NCBI RefSeq assembly: GCF_014212055.1
Contig: NZ_JACJVO010000013.1
Location: forward strand, 1-64,000
DNA length: 64,000 nucleotides
From: Cohnella zeiphila
GTDB taxonomy: Bacteria; Bacillota; Bacilli; Paenibacillales; Paenibacillaceae
Direction of reading: 5' to 3'
Shown here: positions 1 through 7,302 of the stretch, piece by piece
Position numbering within the stretch: position 1 is the stretch's first letter
Layout of the letters: every line of letters begins with the position of its first letter
The notes under the pieces: model-generated
Seen by the model: the letters and a program-made list of their open reading frames with translations, nothing else
What the model was told of the DNA's origin: nothing
Databases searched by the model: none
Position numbers and translations under genes: made by a program

Positions 1-69
1 GCCTGCTGAAGTCAGACGGTTGCCCTCATAATCGTTGTCCAGTTTTGTGTTGACAATCCACCACCAGAC

Positions 70-375
70 GCTTTCACGCCAAAGTGAGAAACCTGGTTAC
101 TCTCTTTCGCACCATCCGACGCTTTCACGCCAATGTGATGAACCTGGTTACTCTCTTTCGCACCATCCGACGCTTTCACGCCAAAGTGAGAAACCTGGTT
201 ACTCTCTTCCGCATCATCCGACGCTTTCACGCCAATGTGATGAACCTGGTTGCTCTCTTTCGCACCATCCGACGCTTTCACGCCAATGTGAGGAACCTGG
301 TTGCTCTCTTTCGCCTCACCCATCGATTTCACGCCAATGCGAGAAGCCGCCTTCGGGAGATCCCCCGAGGGCGGC
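70..375. repeat. 51-bp tandem repeat, six copies
   Basis: Six head-to-tail copies of a 51-bp unit start at 70, 121, 172, 223, 274 and 325, each beginning GCTTTCACGCC (GATTTCACGCC in the last). The first five are close to identical; the sixth is diverged and runs into the terminator of the next gene. Because 51 is a multiple of three, several frames stay open through the array and give artificial 17-residue repeats on both strands. I see no ribosome site or independent start, and the array lies beyond the terminator of the neighbouring gene, so I treat it as a non-coding minisatellite. Bases 1-69 hold nothing I recognise. Confidence 0.9.
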
Positions 376-378
376 TTC
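343..378 (-). terminator. Terminator of the copper-amine-oxidase-domain gene
   Basis: A GAAGCCGCC / GGCGGCTTC stem lies just past the stop codon of the minus-strand gene ending at 395. It has no long T run, so it may be a weak terminator, and it overlaps the last tandem-repeat copy. Confidence 0.6.
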
Positions 379-394
379 GCGCTTAAAGTATGGA

Positions 395-2341
395 TCAGGA
401 CGCCGGCTGCGGCAGCGGCTGGAACAGAATGTTGACCGGGAGGTTGGAGCCGAGCGCCGTCATGAAGCTGATCTCCACGACTTCCTCGTAGGGCCCGGTC
501 CGATACAGCACGCACGCCTGATTCGGATTTTGCAGCAGGCTCGAGTTGGATACCAATACGGCCGTGTCATTGATCTTGAACACGCCGGAGTATACGCCTC
601 CGCGAGCGTTCGCCGTAATGAGCGTGTTCGGCGCCACGTGAACGGTCATATGATAGACGACGCCGAAGTTGCCCCAGTTGTTCTCATAAACGCCGTTCAG
701 CATGTCGCGGCCGTCCAGCGCCGGGTCGTTCGTATGGTCGCCGAACAGGATTCGCTGCGGCTTGGAGCCGAGCGTCGAATCGATCTGGACTTCGCGGTCC
801 GCGCCTTGGAATGTCCCGCGGATGTGCTTGCCGTCGCGCGGCAGGTTCCCGAACGTTGCCAGCGCGTTAAGCGGAGCTCGATTGTCCGGATAAACGGCGA
901 ACAGCGTGAACTGGACCGGCGCCGTCGTGCTCAAATCGGCATACGCCGAGAACACATCGTTCAGCTTCAGCGGCGTATTGCCCAATTCAGGCATGATCAG
1001 CTCCGTCTCGCCGGGAGCGAGCGTCGTCAGCTTTGTCTCGCCGACCGTCTTCGATTCCAGGTAGCGCTCCGAAGCGAGCTTGCCGGTCCAGAGTCCGAAC
1101 GAGTTCGGGCCGGCCTGGCCCGAGGAGCCGAGGCTGACCGTCGCGTTCTCCGTACCCTCATTCTTCGCCGCCAGATAAATCGCGAGCGGCTTCGTGCCGG
1201 AATTCTGGTGATAGAGGAACAGGCGGAAATCGCCGTTCATCGTATCGCGGTACAGAATGCCTTCCTTCGTCAGCACTTCGGGGCTGTTCGAAGCGATCAG
1301 GGCGCGATTGGATACCGTGAACGTATAAGGCACGAGCGAGTAACCCAGGACGTTGGAGCCCTCAATGTCGAACTTTTCGCCGGGCTCGGTGTAGCGCTCG
1401 TTATACTGCTGTTCGGTGTACATGACCTGGTCGCTGATCTCGATCGTCTTCTCGTACTCCGACGTAAGGCCATGCTTGTCGGTAACGGTCAGATGGATGC
1501 GCTGCGTGCCGGGCGTGAAAAAGACCGGCTTGTTATTGCTGAAGTCTGCCGAGACGATCGCATTCTCGTCGTCCGTGGACAGGTCCGTATACTTGATCGG
1601 CTCGCCGATCTTGTAGGTATCCTTGTCGGTCGTGAACATCGCGGTCGGCGGTTCGTTCTGGGGCAGAACGTTGATCGTGACGGAATACGGGTCGCTCCAT
1701 TCGCCGGCCGCGTTCTGCACCCAGCGGGTAATCGTGTGAGGACCCGGTTCCGCGAACACCGTGTCGTTCCCTTCCCATCTCTCGCTGACAATGGCCGATG
1801 CGTTGGCCGAATGGCTCGTATACGTAACCGTCGTCTGGTTCGCGTAAATTTCCGCGGGATCAACCGTAAAGTCGGCCGTCGGATAAAGAATCTGCTGCCA
1901 AGAAAGGCTGATCGTCGTGCCCGTGACGGACAGATCCGAACCGGTAGCCGTCGCCCAGGCGCGAACCGGAATCATCAGGCTGCCTTTGGTCGAGAACGGC
2001 ACGCCGGCGAAGCTCGTCGTCGTCCCGTTAACCGTGTACGAGGATACGCCGATCTTCCAACGGATTTCCTTATCGCTCGAAGTGACGATCGATTCCTTCG
2101 TCGAAGCGTCATAACGGACGACGTAGCCGTAACGGGCGGCCATCGCGCTCAGCGACGCGTAGGCGGATCCTCCCGAATAAACGGTAGGCTGGGCGGCTTG
2201 ATAATCGACGCCGTCCAAGGTAACTTTCGTCTGGTTTTTGTACAGAACGAGCGTGCTGGAGCCGTCATCGGCCGATCCGGCATAGGCGCCGGCGGGGAAA
2301 GCAAGGGATAAAAGCAAAACCGCGGATAAAGCTTTTCTCAT
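395..2341 (-). CDS. Secreted copper amine oxidase N-domain protein with PKD-like repeats
   Basis: A 648-residue exported protein. Residues 1-21 form a signal peptide (basic start, hydrophobic core, AYAG at the cleavage region). Residues about 30-150 resemble the copper amine oxidase N-terminal domain that is abundant in surface proteins of Paenibacillaceae; in these proteins it is a stalk or binding module, not an oxidase. Two PKD-like beta modules follow (about 155-305), each opening with PTADF or PTAMF. The C-terminal half has no motif I recognise. The ATG is preceded by GGAGATGGA. It is monocistronic, with an upstream small hairpin (CCTAC/GTAGG, 2406-2421). A role in the cell envelope is inferred; no enzyme active site is visible. 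Confidence 0.8.
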   Translation of the reverse strand: MRKALSAVLLLSLAFPAGAYAGSADDGSSTLVLYKNQTKVTLDGVDYQAAQPTVYSGGSAYASLSAMAARYGYVVRYDASTKESIVTSSDKEIRWKIGVSSYTVNGTTTSFAGVPFSTKGSLMIPVRAWATATGSDLSVTGTTISLSWQQILYPTADFTVDPAEIYANQTTVTYTSHSANASAIVSERWEGNDTVFAEPGPHTITRWVQNAAGEWSDPYSVTINVLPQNEPPTAMFTTDKDTYKIGEPIKYTDLSTDDENAIVSADFSNNKPVFFTPGTQRIHLTVTDKHGLTSEYEKTIEISDQVMYTEQQYNERYTEPGEKFDIEGSNVLGYSLVPYTFTVSNRALIASNSPEVLTKEGILYRDTMNGDFRLFLYHQNSGTKPLAIYLAAKNEGTENATVSLGSSGQAGPNSFGLWTGKLASERYLESKTVGETKLTTLAPGETELIMPELGNTPLKLNDVFSAYADLSTTAPVQFTLFAVYPDNRAPLNALATFGNLPRDGKHIRGTFQGADREVQIDSTLGSKPQRILFGDHTNDPALDGRDMLNGVYENNWGNFGVVYHMTVHVAPNTLITANARGGVYSGVFKINDTAVLVSNSSLLQNPNQACVLYRTGPYEEVVEISFMTALGSNLPVNILFQPLPQPAS

Positions 2342-2405
2342 GAATCCATCTCCATCTCCTTAGTACGAAAAAAGTAAAACAAAGCATAGCATTAGGAAAT
2401 CAGTC

Positions 2406-2421
2406 CCTACTTTAACGTAGG
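2406..2421. promoter_or_regulatory. Small inverted repeat upstream of the surface protein
   Basis: CCTAC TTTAAC GTAGG forms a short palindrome about 65 bp upstream of the start codon at 2341. It could be an operator or leader hairpin. No good -35/-10 pair could be assigned around it. Confidence 0.3.
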
Positions 2422-2468
2422 AATTCCCCCAAAAGTTGCGTTAAATCTCGAAATTTGCGCAAAAGAAA

Positions 2469-2495
2469 ACCGCCGGGAATTGCTTCCCTGGCGGT
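2469..2495 (-). terminator. Rho-independent terminator of the small membrane protein gene
   Basis: ACCGCC GGGAA stem pairs with TTCCC T GGCGGT, and on the minus strand it is followed by TTTCTTTT. It lies 18 bp past the stop codon of the gene at 2513-2713. Confidence 0.8.
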
Positions 2496-2512
2496 CTCCC
2501 GGACGGGCACCG

Positions 2513-2713
2513 TTACGCAAACCAGCGATTGACGACCCAAAGCATCAGCACGAACGAAAGCACCGAGCCTGCGAAATACAAACTCCCCCGCCGTTTATGC
2601 CGCTGAAAGAAGCTCAGGACGCCCAGACTGAGCAGCGATCCAACCAGAAGAATAAAAATGATTCCGGTGACGAACAGTCCCGGCGATACGTTCGACACGT
2701 CCGTAATGTCCAA
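2513..2713 (-). CDS. Small two-helix membrane protein, function unknown
   Basis: A 66-residue protein with two predicted membrane segments, about residues 13-33 (FVTGIIFILLVGSLLSLGVL region) and 46-62, separated by a short basic loop (FFQRHKRRGS). The topology suggests both ends outside or both inside with a positive cytoplasmic loop. It has its own downstream terminator, which supports a real gene. I do not recognise the family. Its upstream neighbour on the same strand is the possible Hsp20-like gene ending at 2792. Confidence 0.65.
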   Translation of the reverse strand: MDITDVSNVSPGLFVTGIIFILLVGSLLSLGVLSFFQRHKRRGSLYFAGSVLSFVLMLWVVNRWFA

Positions 2714-2791
2714 GACGCTAATCCTCCCTTGACCGCTTGCCGTCCGTCTCGAAATCTCGGACGGCTCTTCCTATTTTGCATTATAACGGAT

Positions 2792-3241
2792 TCAAGGTTG
2801 AATAAACAATTCCACTTCGTCTCTCTCCGTCCGGCGCCGCTTGAACTTGGCGATCAGCTTGCCGTCCTTATGCAGAACTTTGCCCGTTCGCGGATAGACC
2901 AGGCAAGGAAAACGGACGATGCGCTTGCGACCGTCCCCCGCCGTCACCCGCAGCCGATCCGTCGCGGCGAACAGACGCAGATCCTGCTCTCCCAAATCTT
3001 TGGAAGGATGCAGCGTCACCGTGACATGCTTATCGTCCTTGACCGTGTCCGTGCGAAGCCAGACGCCGTCGTTCGCCGCCTTGCCGGCCTTCTCCATCAT
3101 GTCCTGAACGTACCGGTTCAACCAATCGTTGTTCTGGGCCTTCTCCCAGCGCTCCGCGAGCTTCCATGGAATTTCGCGCCCGAGCCATTTTTGAATCTCC
3201 TTAAAATCCGGCAGCGGCCCGCTATCGAAAAAAGAACTCAT
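2792..3241 (-). CDS. Conserved protein, possibly Hsp20/alpha-crystallin-like
   Basis: A 149-residue soluble protein. I chose the ATG at 3241 because GGAGAGG lies at proper spacing; a longer reading frame upstream lacks such a site. The N-terminal 60 residues are helical and charged, with several tryptophans. Residues about 60-140 form alternating beta-strand-like segments (VWLRTDTVKDDKHVTVTL, LRLFAATDRLRVTAG) that recall a degenerate alpha-crystallin domain, as in spore-associated small heat-shock-like proteins. Divergent placement next to the gerP operon would fit a spore role, but that is inference. The family call is weak. Confidence 0.45.
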   Translation of the reverse strand: MSSFFDSGPLPDFKEIQKWLGREIPWKLAERWEKAQNNDWLNRYVQDMMEKAGKAANDGVWLRTDTVKDDKHVTVTLHPSKDLGEQDLRLFAATDRLRVTAGDGRKRIVRFPCLVYPRTGKVLHKDGKLIAKFKRRRTERDEVELFIQP

Positions 3242-3329
3242 GCCCGCACCCTCTCCGTTCGTTGCTGCTGACAGCTTATGCCGGTTCCGGAGGTCGGGTG
3301 CCCATTCGGAAACCGCGGCGGAAAAAACG

Positions 3330-3358
3330 AACCGATAGGCGATCGCCTTCATACAATG
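3330..3358 (+). promoter_or_regulatory. Sigma-K-like promoter of the gerP operon
   Basis: AACC (3330-3333), a 16-bp gap and CATACAATG (3350-3358) fit the mother-cell sigma-K pattern (AC, 16 bp, CATAnnnTA) well. It lies 36 bp upstream of the first gerP start. In Bacillus, gerP is transcribed late in the mother cell by sigma K, so pattern, position and gene content agree. Confidence 0.6.
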
Positions 3359-3393
3359 CAGCATGACGCCACATCAAAGGAGTCGTCACGCCT

Positions 3394-3636
3394 ATGCCAT
3401 CCATTGTCGGAGCCGTCAAAATATTGAGCCTCGGCACGAGCGCGGTCGTTCAGTTCGGAGACTGCATTCAGATCAATCCGTCGAGCACATCCAAGACCTA
3501 CTCGGGAGCCGGGTCGTTCCTGACCGGCGACTTGCCGGTAACCAACAACGGAATCAGCGCGACGAACACGAACGATCCTGACGTCGCGGACTCCAATTCG
3601 ACGCCGGTCAACACCGGCACTGGCGGTGTCGCATGA
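3394..3636 (+). CDS. Spore germination protein, GerPA/GerPF family
   Basis: An 80-residue GerP protein. It opens with MPSIVGAVKI, contains the FGD motif followed by STSKTYSGAGSF and TGD, and ends with a NTNDPDVADS segment that is closer to GerPF than GerPA. GerP proteins are made in the mother cell and are needed for germinants to pass the spore coat and reach the inner receptors. AAAGGAGT lies 10 bp before the ATG. Its last bases overlap the gerPB start by 4 bp, so the genes are translationally coupled. Bacillus operons have separate gerPA and gerPF at the two ends; here a single member of that pair is present and leads the operon. Confidence 0.85.
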   Translation: MPSIVGAVKILSLGTSAVVQFGDCIQINPSSTSKTYSGAGSFLTGDLPVTNNGISATNTNDPDVADSNSTPVNTGTGGVA

Positions 3637-3887
3637 ACCAGTGGAATATCCAGCAACAAATCACGATAAACCAGCTCCGCGTCGATTCCGTCACCAACTC
3701 CTCCGTCTTGCAGATCGGCAGCGCCGGGAGCATCCAATCGCTATCGCAGCTCTACAATACGGGAGGCTACACCGGGCCGGCTCCTCAACTGGGGAGCGCC
3801 CAAGTCGCACAAGAGGGAGCGAGCGCGCTCTCGCTCGTTCCCTTTCCTAGCCCGAGCTCGGGTTCGTCAAACCGGGCGAAGGAGTGA
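3633..3887 (+). CDS. gerPB: Spore germination protein GerPB
   Basis: An 84-residue protein matching GerPB: the core IQQQITINQLR, NSSVLQIGSAGSIQSLS and LYNTGGYTGPAP is the family signature. A low-complexity Pro/Ser tail (SLVPFPSPSSGSS) follows, as in other GerPB proteins. It starts inside the stop of the preceding gene (ATGA) and ends just ahead of gerPC. It is expected in the spore coat or outer layers and to act with the other GerP proteins in germinant permeability. Confidence 0.88.
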   Translation: MNQWNIQQQITINQLRVDSVTNSSVLQIGSAGSIQSLSQLYNTGGYTGPAPQLGSAQVAQEGASALSLVPFPSPSSGSSNRAKE

Positions 3888-3892
3888 TTCGA

Positions 3893-4747
3893 ATGAATTA
3901 TCCATGCTACGGATACGCCGAACCGGCGAGCGGCCAGAATTGGGCGCAAACGCTGCAAGCAATGGAGAAGCGCCTGGAGGATCTGGCCGGAAGATTGGAT
4001 GCGGCGGAGAAGAAGCTGGAGGAGCTTCAAGGCACCCCTCCGGTTCATGTCGAATATCACTTCGACCAGCTGAAAGTGTCGAGGCTGGACGGAACGCTCA
4101 ACATCGGCCTCACGCCTCAGGCGATGAAGGATATCGATTCCTTCGAAGTGCCCGTACCGGGTATGTGGACAGCCGCCTCGCCTCCGGGAGCGCTTGGCCA
4201 GCCGGGCTCCGCCGGCCCCTTCGCCGCTCCCGGCGGGAATGGACAGCCGGGTTCCCCGGGGCCGACCTCCCCTTCCGGCGGAATCGGGCAACCCCCTTTC
4301 GGGGCTCCGTTTTTCACGACGGGCGGGGCCGGCCAATCGCCGTTCGTAGAACCGTTCATCCCTCAGACTCCGCCGACGCCGCCGACTCCGGCGGAGAGCG
4401 GCCGGGCGGATCTGGCCGGAACCATCCGTTCCCTGCAGCAGGAAGCGGTTCAAACGTTCGATCGCAACGGAGATGCGCTCTTGCACTCGTTATGCGGACA
4501 ACTGCGAGTCGAACTTGAAGATCAGCACCGGCGAATGATTATCGCCGACGTCCGTTCTCAGCTGAGCGGAAGAGCTCATCATTACGCGCGCGTGTCCCCC
4601 TATCCGGCCGAAGGCACCGACGAGGATCGGAAGCAGTGGCGCCGGGGCGTCCTCGACAAGACGATGAGGGACGTAAGGATCGCTCTTACGAATTATTTAC
4701 GCCATTTTCAGCTTCCCGACATAGAGAAGGAGGAGGATCCGGCATGA
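3893..4747 (+). CDS. gerPC: Spore germination protein GerPC with a Gly/Pro-rich insert
   Basis: A 284-residue GerPC. The ATG at 3893 is chosen over a GTG at 3884 because AAGGAG sits 10 bp before it. Residues about 15-50 form a coiled coil (MEKRLEDLAGRLDAAEKKLEEL), followed by HVEYHFDQLKVSRLDGTLNIGL, which is the conserved GerPC core. Residues about 85-165 are a Gly/Pro-rich, partly collagen-like stretch (GQPGSAGP, GQPGSPGP). The conserved C-terminal helical domain carries RSQLSGRAHHYARV and ends near the stop. Bacillus subtilis GerPC is about 205 residues, so the insert accounts for the extra length. It overlaps gerPD by 4 bp. Confidence 0.88.
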   Translation: MNYPCYGYAEPASGQNWAQTLQAMEKRLEDLAGRLDAAEKKLEELQGTPPVHVEYHFDQLKVSRLDGTLNIGLTPQAMKDIDSFEVPVPGMWTAASPPGALGQPGSAGPFAAPGGNGQPGSPGPTSPSGGIGQPPFGAPFFTTGGAGQSPFVEPFIPQTPPTPPTPAESGRADLAGTIRSLQQEAVQTFDRNGDALLHSLCGQLRVELEDQHRRMIIADVRSQLSGRAHHYARVSPYPAEGTDEDRKQWRRGVLDKTMRDVRIALTNYLRHFQLPDIEKEEDPA

Positions 4748-4956
4748 AAGCGCCGATCGAAATGAACGTGCAGAGCGGCCCCGTAACCGTCGGGGCCCTG
4801 AATATCCAAGGTTTGGCGAGCGCCTCTTCGCTGCTGATGGGCGACACGGAATCGATCGTCCTCTACTCTTATTTCGATACGCCGCCCGAATCCGTCATCG
4901 TCGGGCCGCTTGTTCCGTTTCCCGCCATTGCCGAAGAGGAAGAAGCAGAAGGATGA
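4744..4956 (+). CDS. gerPD: Spore germination protein GerPD
   Basis: A 70-residue GerPD: VTVGALNIQGLASASSLL, MGD, and DTPPESVIVGPLVPF match the family closely. The ATG at 4744 follows GAGAAGGAGGAGG and overlaps the gerPC stop by 4 bp. The acidic tail EEEEAEG is unusual but minor. It ends by overlapping gerPE by 4 bp, so gerP genes 1 to 5 all overlap. Confidence 0.88.
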   Translation: MKAPIEMNVQSGPVTVGALNIQGLASASSLLMGDTESIVLYSYFDTPPESVIVGPLVPFPAIAEEEEAEG

Positions 4957-5384
4957 ACAGCGGACGATTTACCGCCGTCGGCAGCATAAAGATCAACACG
5001 GTGTCGGCTTCGTCCGTCGTTCAATTCGGGGACACGTGCGACTCCGTCCGCTTGTTCGATCGGGTGCTGGCGATTCAGCGGGCGATCGCGAATTTCGAGC
5101 GGGACGAATTGTCGTTCGAGTCTTACCCGCTGTTCTTTCTGCCCAGCCCCGTTCCCGTAACCCCGCCCCCGGTGCAATACCGTTCCGAAGCGCCGAAAGG
5201 AAGAATCTTGGTCGGTCCGGTGCGAGTCAACGGCGTCTCCAACTCCTGCTTCATCCGGGCGGGCAACGGGGGAGGTCCGCACATCGCGGAATCGAGAATC
5301 GTCAATATCCGGCATTTCAACGACCGCTACGCGCTATCCGGGACATCCGCCGGTTTGCAGGCATCGTCCGGCGAACCCGGGTAA
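4953..5384 (+). CDS. gerPE: Spore germination protein GerPE
   Basis: A 143-residue GerPE. It shows SIKINTVSASSVVQFGDTC near the start, a central Pro-rich loop (LPSPVPVTPPP), and the C-terminal repeat of the same fold (VNGVSNSCFIRAGNGG, SRIVNIRHFNDR). It is the last gene of the gerP operon here; a distal gerPF is absent, its role perhaps taken by the GerPF-like first gene. Confidence 0.86.
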   Translation: MNSGRFTAVGSIKINTVSASSVVQFGDTCDSVRLFDRVLAIQRAIANFERDELSFESYPLFFLPSPVPVTPPPVQYRSEAPKGRILVGPVRVNGVSNSCFIRAGNGGGPHIAESRIVNIRHFNDRYALSGTSAGLQASSGEPG

Positions 5385-5465
5385 TCGCACAGGAACAACA
5401 ATCCCGAGCGGCATATGCTGTCATTGCATGACGTCCTCACAAAATCGACTCGGGAGGGTTTTGCG

Positions 5466-5582
5466 ATGGGTTACCCGGTTGCAGGCGCAGGTTGCGCAGT
5501 CGGCGGATACGGCGGAGGCGCCGCTTTCGTTCTCGTCCTCTTTATTCTGTTGGTCATCATTCTTCGCACCGGCTGGTTCTGA
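5466..5582 (+). CDS. YjcZ-family sporulation peptide
   Basis: A 38-codon gene read directly from the sequence: it begins MGYPVAGAGCAVGGYGGG, has one membrane segment (FVLVLFILLVIIL) and ends RTGWF before TGA at 5580. GGGAGGG sits 8 bp before the ATG and a strong terminator follows. This layout (Gly-rich start plus one Leu/Ile/Val-rich helix) is that of the short YjcZ/YrzE-like sporulation proteins of Bacillales. It is 82 bp downstream of gerPE on the same strand, so it may be read with gerP or from its own mother-cell promoter. It is short enough to be missed by length-filtered gene calling. Confidence 0.8.
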   Translation: MGYPVAGAGCAVGGYGGGAAFVLVLFILLVIILRTGWF

Positions 5583-5609
5583 CTCGAAGGAAGCCCCCTC
5601 AGCCTATGC

Positions 5610-5656
5610 GGCTGCCCGGATGGCCGGACTACCGGCCCGACGGGCAGCCTTTTTTT
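5610..5656 (+). terminator. Rho-independent terminator after yjcZ-like gene
   Basis: GGCTGCCCG (5610-5618) pairs with CGGGCAGCC (5641-5649), followed by seven T residues. The loop holds a second nested GCCGG/CCGGC stem. Confidence 0.9.
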
Positions 5657-5693
5657 CGTCCCCGCAGTCGCCCGCTTGCGGCAAGTCTTCCCG

Positions 5694-7043
5694 TCAGTTC
5701 GTCTCCGCGGAGCCGGAAGACATTTGTCCGAGCCTTAGCGCCAGCTGAAGCTGCAGCCGATCCTCGGGATCGTCCAGGGATACGCTCAAAATCTGCTGTA
5801 TTTTTTCCAAGCGATAGACAACCGTGTTATAGTGCGCGAACAGCCGCTTCGACGTCAGCTTGATGTTGCCGTTGCAGCGAAAAAACATCTCCAGCGTCTC
5901 CGCGAGCCGCCCCCCTCCCCTGCGGTCGGCTTGCTGAAGCGGCTGCGAATACCGCTGCAGGAACTGTTCCCGTTCCTCTCCCGAAGGAATCAGGTAGAGC
6001 AGCGAGTAGACGCCCAGCCGGTCGTAGGTCACCGAGTCCTCCGCCATCCCGCATACTTCGGACACTTGGCGGGCTCTCCGCGCCTGGGACAAGCTGACGG
6101 GAAGCAGTTCGGGACGTTCGATCGCCCGTCCGGCGAACAATCGGAGGCCCGCGTCGCCCGTCAGCGAACGCAGCTCGCCCAGCAGCCCTCGCAGCGCGCT
6201 ATCCGCCGGCGCGGCAGCGTGGAGCTCGCGCTGGTGCGACAGCGGAAACGGCACCGGAACGATAAGCGCCAGCTCCGCGCCTACCGGAACGGCCAGCGGC
6301 GGCTCCGCCTGGTGAAAGCTTGCCGACCGGATCAAGGCGGCCAACTCTGCGAGGCGCTCCCCGGACGGCACCTCCGGTCCGGAGAAGCCGACCAACGCCG
6401 CGCATAGCTTCGCGCGTTTCGGCAGCACGCACCCGCATACCTCCGCGCGCAGCTTCCAATCGTTCTCGGAGACGATCTTGCCGTTCAACCAATCCTGCAG
6501 GAAGCGGTCCAAATAGCGGCTCTCGACTTCGCGAACCGCCTCGACGTTCGCGAGCTCCAATCCGGCCAGCGGCGCCAGCCGTTCGACGCTGGCGGCATCG
6601 ATCGCCTCGAACGGACGGCGCCGTTCCAGCAGGACGAGACTGGCCCGCTTGCCTCCGACGGCCGAAAGCGGGCTGACGAAAGCTCTGCCGCCGTCCGTCA
6701 GCTTCACGTATCCGGCCGCTTGCGGTTCTCCCGATACGGAGGGAGGCAGCATCGCGAGAAGCAGCTTCCGCTCGCGGTCCGGTTCGCCTTCGCGCAGGTC
6801 TGCGGACAGCCAGATCCGATCCGGCTCGAGCACGAGCGCGGCAGGCTGGCCGAGCAGCGTCTGCATCTCGTCGACAAAGGCGTAAAGTCCGCCGCCTTCC
6901 AGAAGCAGCCGGGACAGCCTCTGGATCCGCGCATGCAGATCGGAAAGCCGGACCGTCTCTTCCAGGGCCGTCGGCACAAAGGACTTATCGGACGCTCCGG
7001 CAAACAGGCCGGACATGGAATCTTTACGCGGTATGGCAGACAT
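5694..7043 (-). CDS. PucR-family transcriptional regulator
   Basis: A 449-residue regulator. The ATG at 7043 is preceded by GAGGGGGG; an upstream in-frame start lacks a site. Residues about 30-170 look like a sensor region of GAF-like or PucR N-terminal type, followed by a GGDEF-like linker domain and the C-terminal PucR helix-turn-helix (about 385-440: LAETLEMFFRCNGNIKLTSK, LFAHYNTVVYRLEKIQ), a very typical HTH_30 signature. PucR controls purine catabolism in Bacillus, but family members regulate many nitrogen and carbon pathways. A GlnR/TnrA-type box about 100 bp upstream suggests nitrogen control of this gene. No purine genes are adjacent, so its target is unknown. Confidence 0.85.
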   Translation of the reverse strand: MSAIPRKDSMSGLFAGASDKSFVPTALEETVRLSDLHARIQRLSRLLLEGGGLYAFVDEMQTLLGQPAALVLEPDRIWLSADLREGEPDRERKLLLAMLPPSVSGEPQAAGYVKLTDGGRAFVSPLSAVGGKRASLVLLERRRPFEAIDAASVERLAPLAGLELANVEAVREVESRYLDRFLQDWLNGKIVSENDWKLRAEVCGCVLPKRAKLCAALVGFSGPEVPSGERLAELAALIRSASFHQAEPPLAVPVGAELALIVPVPFPLSHQRELHAAAPADSALRGLLGELRSLTGDAGLRLFAGRAIERPELLPVSLSQARRARQVSEVCGMAEDSVTYDRLGVYSLLYLIPSGEEREQFLQRYSQPLQQADRRGGGRLAETLEMFFRCNGNIKLTSKRLFAHYNTVVYRLEKIQQILSVSLDDPEDRLQLQLALRLGQMSSGSAETN

Positions 7044-7135
7044 CGCGTTCCCCCCTCGGGCGGTTCTTGACAAAAACCCAATGCGTTATAATACATCACA
7101 CAAACATCAGTTCAGAGCATCATCAACCTTTATTA

Positions 7136-7152
7136 TGTTATATTTTATAACA
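7136..7152. promoter_or_regulatory. GlnR/TnrA-type nitrogen box
   Basis: TGTTATATTTTATAACA matches every fixed position of the Bacillus consensus TGTNANAWWWTNTNACA and sits in a perfect 10-bp-arm inverted repeat (7133-7155). It is centred about 100 bp upstream of the PucR-family start. A candidate extended -10 (TGTATTAT, minus strand) ends near 7088, which would place the box near -63, roughly where activators bind. Confidence 0.7.
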
Positions 7153-7240
7153 TAATTTATTGAATGTCTTTAGCAAAATCGAAAAAAAAGTCCTCACTTG
7201 CGAACAGAGGGGCACAAAACATCACCAAGAATAGAAAAAA

Positions 7241-7282
7241 ACGGCAACCGCCACCCCTCGGACAGGGGGCGGCGGTTGCCGT
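7241..7282 (-). terminator. Rho-independent terminator of the zinc-ribbon gene
   Basis: ACGGCAACCGCC (7241-7252) and GGCGGTTGCCGT (7271-7282) form a 12-bp stem; on the minus strand it is followed by a T run (from 7240 downward). Confidence 0.9.
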
Positions 7283-7302
7283 TATCGCGATTCGTACGTT
7301 TT

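Noticed and set aside
70..375. Possible CRISPR array
   Set aside because: The repeats are directly adjacent with no unique spacers, the unit is 51 bp, and no cas genes are near.
35..2311. A 758-residue reading frame on the plus strand opposite the surface-protein gene
   Set aside because: It is antisense to a well-supported exported protein, has a repeat-derived start and Arg-rich composition typical of shadow frames in high-GC DNA.
7067..7092. TTGACA and TATAAT on the plus strand upstream of the PucR gene
   Set aside because: The spacer is only 14 bp and no plus-strand gene follows; it is probably chance in an AT-rich stretch.
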